Source: an uncultured Pseudomonadota bacterium
GTDB lineage: Bacteria; Pseudomonadota; Alphaproteobacteria; Rs-D84
DNA length: 5,881 bases
Direction of reading: 5' to 3'
Assembly: GCA_902776515.1 (NCBI GenBank)
Contig: CACYQE010000053.1
Location: forward strand, 1 to 5,881
Shown one piece after another: positions 1 to 4,145 of this stretch. The notes beneath the pieces are model-generated. The model saw nothing but the letters and a program-made list of their open reading frames with translations. It searched no databases and was not told where the DNA came from. Made by a program: the position numbers and the translations under genes. The number at the start of each line of letters is the position of its first letter. The first letter of the stretch is position 1.

Positions 1-472
<472 letters not shown>

Positions 473-496
473 ATCGTTTGTTTAATTACAGACGAT
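473..496 (+). other. hairpin in the 23S-5S spacer
   Basis: The spacer between 23S and 5S is about 75 nt. Directly after the 23S end, ATCGTTTG (473-480) can pair with CAGACGAT (489-496), with one G-U pair and an 8-nt A/T loop. Its position suggests a processing or folding element of the rRNA precursor; no U-tract follows, so it is not a terminator. The rest of the spacer (497-547) holds no tRNA or ORF that I can see. Confidence 0.45.
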
Positions 497-547
497 ATGC
501 TTGAAGAGAATGTTGATTTATTATGAATTTACGATGTGCTGGATTTA

Positions 548-665
548 ATTCTGGTGATTATAGAGCGGAAGTCACCCTCTGTTCCATCCCGAACCAGACA
601 GGGAAACTCCGTATCGCCGATGGTACTTTGGCTTAAGCCACGGAAGAGTAGGTCGTCGCCAGAAT
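548..665 (+). rRNA. 5S ribosomal RNA
   Basis: This is a complete 5S rRNA of about 118 nt. The terminal helix is visible as ATTCTGG (548-554) pairing with CCAGAAT (659-665). Internal landmarks are CCATCCCGAACCAGACAGG (585-603), GGGAAACTCCGTATCGCCGATGG and the 3' block AGAGTAGGTCGTCGCC. The 3' block and the TACTTTGGCTTAAGCC loop resemble alphaproteobacterial 5S rRNAs, which is the best phylogenetic hint in the window. The ends are set by the terminal helix and may shift by one or two bases. It sits 75 nt after the 23S and is followed by a terminator, so it closes this rRNA operon. Confidence 0.95.
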
Positions 666-707
666 CAAACTCAATTTATGTGATGTGAAAACCGAAAAAT
701 AATGTTG

Positions 708-730
708 CCGCCCACGTGGGCGGTTTTTTT
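708..730 (+). terminator. rRNA operon intrinsic terminator
   Basis: A perfect GC-rich stem, CCGCCC (708-713) with GGGCGG (718-723) around ACGT, is followed by seven T. This is a textbook Rho-independent terminator 43 nt after the 5S. No tRNA-fMet gene lies between the 5S and this site. Confidence 0.93.
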
Positions 731-769
731 GCCCGTTGGCATACAACAAGAAAATAATGGAGAAGGATA

Positions 770-946
770 ATGAAAGTTTTATATGGAAACAAAAAAACAT
801 TTTTGATCTCTTATAATCCGACCAATGTCGCGTTTATCGAGAACAAAGGTGGCAAAAATGTAACGGTGTTTTACCCGTCTGTTGATAATATGCCGGCATC
901 TGTTCGTGCTAGTTTTGCGTCAAGAATGCGCCGTAGCTGCAAATAA
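770..946 (+). CDS. small orphan protein, G-x-K-T-F family (58 aa)
   Basis: This is a 58-codon ORF of unknown function, starting at ATG 770 behind a good Shine-Dalgarno (GAGAAGG, 760-766). It begins MKVLYGNKKTFLISYNP, with alternating hydrophobic residues that suggest beta strands. It ends in a basic, probably helical tail, SRMRRSCK. No signal peptide or membrane segment is visible. The core GNKKTFLI matches GTKTFVI in the 2369-2563 product and GSKVFII in the 2623-2826 product, so the three look like paralogues. The paralogy and the good ribosome-binding site argue that it is a real gene despite its size. It starts 39 nt after the rRNA terminator. I find only a weak promoter candidate (AATAAT at 698-703, poor -35), so it may depend on readthrough from the rRNA operon. 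A strong terminator overlaps its stop codon. Confidence 0.72.
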   Translation: MKVLYGNKKTFLISYNPTNVAFIENKGGKNVTVFYPSVDNMPASVRASFASRMRRSCK

Positions 947-978
947 AACATGCCCCGTCAAAAGACGGGGCATGTTTT
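945..978. terminator. bidirectional terminator between convergent genes
   Basis: A near-perfect 15-bp inverted repeat, AAAACATGCCCCGTC (945-959) and GACGGGGCATGTTTT (964-978), surrounds a four-A loop. T-rich sequence follows on the plus strand and an A/T tract on the minus strand. It can therefore stop both the plus-strand 58-aa gene (stop 944-946) and the minus-strand gene ending at 995. The CCCCGTC core recurs in the terminator at 2571. Confidence 0.9.
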
Positions 979-994
979 ATGTGAAACAGGGCGA

Positions 995-1396
995 TTAAAG
1001 ATTATGTTCTTTCTGAGATGCTGACACCATTTGGGATTGCTTGTTTTTTGCTTCCTCCCATGCCTTGCGTGCTTTTTCTGTTCGTTTTTCTTCTATTAAC
1101 AAAGCAAGAAAGATCGGCCAAGTAAAAGGTAGTGTTGCATACTCGAATATTGTATCCAAAACTTCTTCGCGTCTTTTTTTTCTGTTGTATTTTTTAACAC
1201 ATGGAATTTCATCATACGGAAATCCAGTGTTACTTAATTCTTTTAATGTTTCATTCAAACTGACAGCGGCCCATTCATGTGCACCGTCACTGGCCGTGTC
1301 GTTAGCATATTTTTCACACATTTTGCTATAGTATTCATAAGCTTCTATTAGCTTTTTTTGTTCTTCGGTTGGAATGATTTTATTCTTTTTAACCAT
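995..1396 (-). CDS. hypothetical protein, Lys/Glu-rich with one hydrophobic segment (133 aa)
   Basis: I do not recognise this protein. The start is taken at 1396 (MVKKNKIIPTEEQKK), because AAGGGGG lies 6-7 nt upstream on the minus strand. A longer reading from 1456 is ruled out because its first codons overlap the -35 box of the promoter. The first half is helical and charged. Residues 68-78 are strongly basic (KKYNRKKRREE). Residues 80-101 are hydrophobic and aromatic (TIFEYATLPFTWPIFLALLI), which fits one membrane segment or a buried helix, and residues 102-120 form a charged helix. Two cysteines are present (27, 66). It has its own strong promoter, faces the 58-aa gene convergently across a shared terminator, and is divergent from 1599-1994. 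Unlike its plus-strand neighbours it does not end in Ser-Lys. Confidence 0.75.
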   Translation of the reverse strand: MVKKNKIIPTEEQKKLIEAYEYYSKMCEKYANDTASDGAHEWAAVSLNETLKELSNTGFPYDEIPCVKKYNRKKRREEVLDTIFEYATLPFTWPIFLALLIEEKRTEKARKAWEEAKNKQSQMVSASQKEHNL

Positions 1397-1427
1397 ATTA
1401 ACCCCCTTTGCTCTTATTTCACGGATA

Positions 1428-1456
1428 AATATAATACATAAAATATAATTTGTCAA
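1428..1456 (-). promoter_or_regulatory. sigma-70-type promoter for the 995-1396 gene
   Basis: On the minus strand, TTGACA (1456-1451) is separated by 17 nt from TATATT (1433-1428). The -35 is a perfect consensus match and the -10 matches 5 of 6. Transcription would begin near 1421, giving a leader of about 25 nt with the Shine-Dalgarno just before ATG 1396. Confidence 0.85.
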
Positions 1457-1543
1457 GTGTTTTGTGTAATAATAATTTTATTAAACCGGGTTTTAATGTA
1501 TCTTTTTAATTTGAATGCCGGCCCGATAATGTTTTCTGTATAC

Positions 1544-1571
1544 TTGACATTTTGCGGTATTATGACATTAT
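1544..1571 (+). promoter_or_regulatory. promoter for the 1599-2251 gene pair
   Basis: TTGACA (1544-1549) is a perfect -35. A 16-nt spacer leads to CATTAT (1566-1571), a 4 of 6 match to the -10. Transcription would start near 1578, about 20 nt before ATG 1599. The -10 is the less certain part, because the region is a run of similar TATTATGACATTATA sequence. The promoter faces away from the 1428-1456 promoter, so the gap 1397-1598 is a divergent control region. Confidence 0.65.
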
Positions 1572-1598
1572 AGCGATGACAAACATAAGGAAAACGAT

Positions 1599-1994
1599 AT
1601 GAAAAATGAATATATGGATACACGACCAGTAGCCCGTCCAAAAGAAGTATCGGATGTTGTAGAATATTATGATGAAAAAACACATGAATTAAAGGGGTAT
1701 AGTTTATCAATCAAAACGGAAGATAACTGTTGGCCTGGAATTTTTGCCCGTAATCCTTTCAGACCGCCGTTTTCACCATACGCCTACATAAAAACTTTTT
1801 CTATGTCTTTGAATGGTCAAGAAATTGGGGTTAAGTATGTTTTTCCTAATATTATAAGTAAATACGTGTTCCCAAAGCTTAAACTATTCGAACGTGATGT
1901 AAAGCAAGATGGTTTTAAATTAGCTAATGATTTTAGACAAGAAATGTTGAAACAAGTAGAACAGTTGAAGAAACAAAAAGAATGTTCAAAATAG
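1599..1994 (+). CDS. hypothetical protein (131 aa)
   Basis: This is an orphan protein with no family that I recognise. ATG 1599 has AAGGA (1587-1591) at 7-nt spacing and a promoter just upstream. There is no signal peptide or obvious membrane helix. The middle is Pro/Phe-rich (GIFARNPFRPPFSPYAYIK). A short motif is repeated as KYVFPNIISKYVFP at about residues 79-92. The last 30 residues form a charged Gln/Lys helix ending QLKKQKECSK. The Cys-Ser-Lys end is the same as in the downstream 73-aa protein, with which it appears co-transcribed (35-nt gap, no terminator between). The overall composition, basic and aromatic with a coiled-coil-like tail, fits a cytoplasmic or peripheral protein. No catalytic motif is visible. 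Confidence 0.75.
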   Translation: MKNEYMDTRPVARPKEVSDVVEYYDEKTHELKGYSLSIKTEDNCWPGIFARNPFRPPFSPYAYIKTFSMSLNGQEIGVKYVFPNIISKYVFPKLKLFERDVKQDGFKLANDFRQEMLKQVEQLKKQKECSK

Positions 1995-2029
1995 AAAAGC
2001 ATATCCCGTCCGCAAAAAAAGGATTTGTA

Positions 2030-2251
2030 ATGGACAACAATCAAAACGTTTCAGGTAAAACATACGCACAACAGGTAATTTCTTCTGTTATAGCACAAAA
2101 ACAACAAATATCCAATCCCACAGCAGCGGCACATCATGAATACCAAGAACTTTACGGGGAATATGTTGAATTTATTAACGAAGAAGTTGTATCTTGTTAT
2201 GTAAAAAAGACAAATATTTTTCAACGGATTTTTGGGCGTTGTTCTAAATAA
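2030..2251 (+). CDS. small hypothetical protein (73 aa)
   Basis: I do not recognise this protein. The start is placed at ATG 2030 (MDNNQNVSGKTYAQQ), because AAAGGA lies about 6 nt upstream. An in-frame ATG at 1982 would overlap the previous gene by 13 nt and has only a weak ribosome-binding site. The first 40 residues are rich in Gln, Asn, Ser and Ala (AQQVISSVIAQKQQ). They are followed by an acidic, Tyr-rich helix (EYQELYGEYVEFINEE) and a basic Cys-containing end (FQRIFGRCSK). It has no signal peptide and no membrane helix. The last three residues, CSK, match the product encoded just upstream. Together with 1599-1994 it forms a likely two-gene operon, closed by the hairpin at 2278-2299. Confidence 0.7.
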   Translation: MDNNQNVSGKTYAQQVISSVIAQKQQISNPTAAAHHEYQELYGEYVEFINEEVVSCYVKKTNIFQRIFGRCSK

Positions 2252-2277
2252 AGAAAACGTATGATGAATAAATTTTT

Positions 2278-2299
2278 ACCACCAATTAGGCGGTTTTTT
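2278..2299 (+). terminator. imperfect intrinsic terminator after the 1599-2251 pair
   Basis: ACCACC (2278-2283) pairs with GGCGGT (2289-2294), with one internal A-C mismatch and a five-nt A/T loop, followed by a T6 run. One changed base (ACCGCC) would make the stem perfect, so it looks like a slightly decayed terminator. It lies 27 nt after the stop at 2251. Confidence 0.65.
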
Positions 2300-2300
2300 G

Positions 2301-2330
2301 TTTACAAAAGATATTTTTTGGGTGTATTAT
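2301..2330 (+). promoter_or_regulatory. promoter for the 2369 gene
   Basis: TTTACA (2301-2306) matches the -35 consensus at 5 of 6. An 18-nt spacer leads to TATTAT (2325-2330), also 5 of 6. Transcription would start near 2337, about 30 nt before ATG 2369. It directly follows the terminator at 2278-2299, so 2369 begins a new transcription unit. Confidence 0.7.
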
Positions 2331-2368
2331 CAAATCAGGTGAATATAAAAAGCGAAAGGAGACATAAA

Positions 2369-2563
2369 ATGAATAAACCATACGTAGTTGCACTTGGGAC
2401 CAAGACGTTTGTTATTACAACAAATCCATATAAAATGATTGTTCTTGACCGCTCTAATGACAAGACGTTAAAACGTGAATATAATCATCCTGATGAAATA
2501 AAGGGAATCGACAAAACAGATTTTATTTTTGCACGTGCTGTTAATAACATTTGGTCAAAGTAA
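2369..2563 (+). CDS. small orphan protein, G-x-K-T-F family (64 aa)
   Basis: The function is unknown. An upstream in-frame ATG at 2261 would extend it by 36 codons, but that stretch contains the preceding terminator and this gene's promoter. ATG 2369 has a strong AAAGGAG (2356-2362) about 7 nt upstream. The protein begins MNKPYVVALGTKTFVITTNP, a hydrophobic, probably beta-stranded start. A charged middle (DRSNDKTLKREYNHPDE) follows, then a C-terminal helix ending NNIWSK. The segment GTKTFVITTNP aligns with KKTFLISYNP of the 58-aa protein at 770-946, and with GSKVFII of the next gene. The three are best read as diverged paralogues. No signal peptide, membrane helix or cysteine is present. A terminator lies 7 nt after the stop. 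Confidence 0.75.
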   Translation: MNKPYVVALGTKTFVITTNPYKMIVLDRSNDKTLKREYNHPDEIKGIDKTDFIFARAVNNIWSK

Positions 2564-2570
2564 AGTTATG

Positions 2571-2594
2571 CCCCGTCTTTTGGCGGGGTTTATT
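2571..2594 (+). terminator. intrinsic terminator after the 64-aa gene
   Basis: CCCCGTC (2571-2577) pairs with GGCGGGG (2582-2588) around a TTTT loop, with one G-U pair, followed by TTTATT. The left arm, ATGCCCCGTC, is identical to that of the terminator at 945-978, which also follows a G-x-K-T-F family gene. The T-tract is short and interrupted, so readthrough into 2623 is possible. No separate promoter for 2623 is obvious. Confidence 0.8.
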
Positions 2595-2622
2595 GTATAT
2601 GTTTTAGATAAAAGGAAAAAAA

Positions 2623-2826
2623 ATGAAATGTGATGTTGTAAATGCAGGTAGTAAGGTTTTTATAATTTATGGCACCGCCACTACATCAATGTCTATTGTT
2701 GTTTTGGAATCTGTTAAAGGTCGTCCGGTTCAACGTGTTTATAATGCTTATTCAGATTTGCCGATAAACGAATATAACGCGTTGGTCAACGCACGCCGCA
2801 ATCGTTCGCGTTATGTGTCAAAATAA
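2623..2826 (+). CDS. small orphan protein, G-x-K-V-F family (67 aa)
   Basis: This is a 67-aa protein of unknown function. ATG 2623 has AAGGA (2612-2616) 6 nt upstream in an A-rich leader. It begins MKCDVVNAGSKVFIIYGTA, followed by a second hydrophobic strand (SMSIVVLE). The end is basic and helical (LVNARRNRSRYVSK). The motif GSKVFII corresponds to GTKTFVI in the gene just upstream and GNKKTFLI in 770-946. The Arg-rich end resembles SRMRRSCK of the latter. The repeated layout of strands then basic helix could suit RNA or protein binding, but that is only a guess from composition. It lies 59 nt after the 64-aa gene, with a terminator between them. No clear terminator follows it. Confidence 0.75.
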   Translation: MKCDVVNAGSKVFIIYGTATTSMSIVVLESVKGRPVQRVYNAYSDLPINEYNALVNARRNRSRYVSK

Positions 2827-2847
2827 GCAGTATATCGGATTTTGTTC

Positions 2848-2877
2848 TTGACGGATAAACTTGTTTTTTTCTAAGAT
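2848..2877 (+). promoter_or_regulatory. probable promoter for the 2903 gene
   Basis: TTGACG (2848-2853, 5 of 6) is followed by an 18-nt spacer and TAAGAT (2872-2877, 4 of 6). Transcription would start near 2884, about 19 nt before ATG 2903. The region carries a direct repeat and an inverted repeat, listed separately, that could be an operator. Confidence 0.5.
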
Positions 2878-2884
2878 AAACAAG
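2854..2884 (+). repeat. phased direct repeat and inverted repeat over the 2903 promoter
   Basis: GATAAAC occurs at 2854-2860 and again at 2875-2881, exactly 21 nt apart, which is two turns of the DNA helix. In addition CTTGTTT (2860-2866) is the inverted complement of AAACAAG (2878-2884). Both structures bracket the putative -10 box, so a dimeric regulator could bind here. In AT-rich DNA short repeats also arise by chance. Confidence 0.4.
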
Positions 2885-2902
2885 AGTTTTTATGGGGACT
2901 CT

Positions 2903-3367
2903 ATGATTGATAAAGATAAATCTGACGCAAGGCGTTTGGGTAGATTATTAAAAAAATATAAACGAATGGGTTTTCATAAATCTAATGAAAATCGATGTAT
3001 AGAGTGCAACGGTGTGTCTATCCGTAACATAATTGAACGCGGTCAAGGCGGTTGGATAATTAAATACGATGTTTTGATTGACGGAAAACCGTTTAAATAC
3101 CCGGATAAACTTAACGAAAAAATCAGGGATGTTTACAACAGGGTTTACTATTGTGAACCTGATGATACGCCATTTCATGAACGTTTGCTGTATTGGGGTG
3201 GCTATTTGGCCGTGTGCGGAATATTGTTTGCCACAGCGTTTTGTGCAATGCATTTATGTGAAAAAAAAGATGCTGAACAACCAGGAAAAGCAATTGTTGA
3301 TAAATATAACATTTCCAAAAGTGCCTTGTATCAAAATGCATACAGGTGCCAAGGTGCCAAACATTGA
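2903..3367 (+). CDS. hypothetical single-pass membrane protein (154 aa)
   Basis: No known family is evident. The start is set at ATG 2903 (MIDKDKSDARR), behind GGGGA at 2894-2898. An upstream TTG at 2861 is rejected because it lies inside the promoter. The N-terminal 30 residues are strongly basic (RRLGRLLKKYKRMGFHK), followed by a CxxC pair (C32, C35, RCIECNG). A probably folded region with strands (GGWIIKYDVLIDGKPFKYPD) comes next. One membrane segment, YWGGYLAVCGILFATAFC, spans about residues 97-118, preceded by HERL and followed by a short polar tail with CEKKDAEQ. With no N-terminal signal, the large basic domain is probably cytoplasmic and the last 36 residues outside, though the orientation is inferred. 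An 8-bp tandem repeat lies at its 3' end. Confidence 0.72.
   Translation: MIDKDKSDARRLGRLLKKYKRMGFHKSNENRCIECNGVSIRNIIERGQGGWIIKYDVLIDGKPFKYPDKLNEKIRDVYNRVYYCEPDDTPFHERLLYWGGYLAVCGILFATAFCAMHLCEKKDAEQPGKAIVDKYNISKSALYQNAYRCQGAKH
3345..3360 (+). repeat. 8-bp tandem repeat at the 3' end of the 2903 gene
   Basis: GGTGCCAA occurs twice in direct succession. Because 8 is not a multiple of 3, gain or loss of a unit changes the reading frame. With one copy the protein would end RCQTLN in place of RCQGAKH, so only the last few residues would change. Confidence 0.6.
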
Positions 3368-3423
3368 ATTAAAAACTGTGTCTTGGGCCGGGTAATTAGA
3401 ATAGATTTTTTATCAATAAAAGA

Positions 3424-3453
3424 TTGACGTAGGCATAAAAAAATTTCTATGAT
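3424..3453 (+). promoter_or_regulatory. promoter for the 3489 gene
   Basis: TTGACG (3424-3429, 5 of 6) with an 18-nt spacer and TATGAT (3448-3453, 5 of 6). Transcription would start near 3460, leaving a 29-nt leader that contains AAGGAG. The -35 box and spacer length are the same as in the candidate promoter at 2848-2877. Confidence 0.75.
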
Positions 3454-3488
3454 ATCAATAAATAACGACAACAAAAAAGGAGAAAAAT

Positions 3489-3992
3489 ATGAAAAAAATA
3501 TTCTCGTTGGGTTTAATTTTTGGGGCGTTGACCGCGTCTACGGCTGATGCAGGATGGCTTGATAAATTGGGCTTTGGAAAAAAATCCGAACCAAAAACAT
3601 TGGAAGAAGCCTGTAACAAATCTGAAATTACTGCGGTATGTCCTGATATGATTTTAGGTTCGCAAACAATGATTGGTTGTTTGTCTGAAAATATTACAAC
3701 TTTATCAAAAAAGTGTGCAAATTTTGTTACCAAACAAATTTCAGAAAATAAAGACGAGATAGTTGAAACTGTTACGAACGCATCTGAAAATGTAAAAGGT
3801 CAGGTTGAATCAGCCAAGGCCGAACAGAAAGCCGCCAAGGCGGAAAAAAAGGCTGAATTGAAAAAACAGAAAGCCGAATTAAAACAAAAAAAGGCCGAGT
3901 TGAAAAAGGCTGTTGCGGAAACAAAAAGTGCTGTAAAACAAACAGGTGAGAGTTTAAAAGAAACGGGTGAATCTGTTCAGGTTGCTTTTTAA
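3489..3992 (+). CDS. secreted four-Cys protein with Lys/Ala/Glu heptad helix (167 aa)
   Basis: ATG 3489 follows a strong AGGAG at 3478-3482. Residues 1-21 form a clear signal peptide (KK, hydrophobic core FSLGLIFGALTA, cleavage after STADA), so the protein is exported. Cysteines at 42, 51, 64 and 76 are spaced C-x8-C-x12-C-x11-C, with IGCLSENITTLSKKC at the end. This spacing and the CL-x-EN-x3-LS-x2-C signature resemble the Cys-rich repeat of Golgi/FGF-receptor-binding protein GLG1, a module also found in bacterial secreted proteins. The match is from memory of the motif and not from a search. Two disulfides are expected. Residues 100-150 form a highly charged helix with near-perfect heptads (KAELKKQ, KAELKQK, KAELKKA at 121-141) that could make a coiled coil or touch peptidoglycan or membranes. 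It has its own promoter and terminator, so it is monocistronic. Confidence 0.85.
   Translation: MKKIFSLGLIFGALTASTADAGWLDKLGFGKKSEPKTLEEACNKSEITAVCPDMILGSQTMIGCLSENITTLSKKCANFVTKQISENKDEIVETVTNASENVKGQVESAKAEQKAAKAEKKAELKKQKAELKQKKAELKKAVAETKSAVKQTGESLKETGESVQVAF
3849..3932 (+). repeat. heptad-coding repeat inside the 3489 gene
   Basis: Four 21-nt units encode KAELKKQ, KAELKQK, KAELKKA and the diverged VAETKSA (residues 121-148). Codons differ between units (GCT/GCC, TTG/TTA, GAA/GAG), so the repeat is held at the protein level and is not a recent DNA duplication. Confidence 0.7.
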
Positions 3993-4000
3993 TTTATTGT

Positions 4001-4021
4001 CCCGCCCATGGGGCGGGTTTT
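4001..4021 (+). terminator. intrinsic terminator after the 3489 gene
   Basis: CCCGCCC (4001-4007) pairs perfectly with GGGCGGG (4011-4017) around a three-nt loop and is followed by TTTTCTTGTTT. It sits 8 nt after the stop and separates this gene from the next promoter. Confidence 0.9.
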
Positions 4022-4025
4022 CTTG

Positions 4026-4054
4026 TTTACACAATGGCGTAAAAGTGTTATAAT
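4026..4054 (+). promoter_or_regulatory. strong promoter for the leader ORF and the Cys-rich gene
   Basis: TTTACA (4026-4031, 5 of 6), a 17-nt spacer and a perfect TATAAT (4049-4054). Transcription would begin near 4061, giving a leader of about 80 nt, the longest in the window, which carries the small ORF at 4089-4145. It is the best-matching promoter of the plus-strand genes here. Confidence 0.85.
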
Positions 4055-4088
4055 AACAAAGAATATAGGTATAGTCTGGGGGTGGACT

Positions 4089-4145
4089 ATGTCGGGAAAA
4101 CAGCAGAATTCCGCGATTTGTCGGATATGCAGGAGAGTCAAATGA
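4089..4145 (+). CDS. leader peptide ORF, overlaps the start of the Cys-rich gene (18 aa)
   Basis: ATG 4089 opens an 18-codon ORF, MSGKQQNSAICRICRRVK, ending at TGA 4143-4145. The stop overlaps the ATG of the large gene as ATGA, the classic arrangement for translational coupling. A G-rich stretch (GGGGG, 4078-4082) lies 6 nt upstream and could serve as its ribosome-binding site. The peptide has a repeated ICR-ICR-R stretch with two Cys and three Arg. The downstream gene also has its own AGGAG (4131-4135), located inside this ORF, so ribosomes on the leader would cover it. A regulatory uORF that tunes the downstream gene is plausible. An accidental ORF of this size cannot be excluded without conservation data. 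Confidence 0.45.
   Translation: MSGKQQNSAICRICRRVK

Noticed and set aside
666..769. Possible tRNA-fMet after the 5S rRNA
   Set aside because: No cloverleaf, GTTC-type T-loop or CCA end is found between the 5S and the first gene.
1397..1456. Longer N-terminus for the minus-strand gene, starting at 1456
   Set aside because: Its first codons overlap the perfect -35 box of the gene's promoter, and a strong Shine-Dalgarno precedes the ATG at 1396.
1480..1525. AAACCGGGTTT palindrome and GCCGGC in the divergent intergenic region
   Set aside because: They are short and not aligned with either promoter. Chance occurrence is likely, so no operator is called.
1453..1710. 85-codon minus-strand ORF
   Set aside because: It overlaps the divergent promoter region and the start of the 1599 gene, and has a low-complexity, unlikely composition.
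2261..2368. 36-codon N-terminal extension of the 64-aa gene
   Set aside because: The stretch contains a terminator hairpin and a good promoter, while ATG 2369 has a strong AAAGGAG.
3078..3395. 105-codon plus-strand ORF overlapping the membrane-protein gene
   Set aside because: It lies almost wholly inside the 2903-3367 gene in another frame, and has no ribosome-binding site or promoter of its own.
3401..3425. A/T hairpin (ATTTTTTAT with ATAAAAGAT) as a terminator for the 2903 gene
   Set aside because: The stem is all A/T with one G-U pair and a two-base gap, with no T-tract after it, so it is too weak to call.
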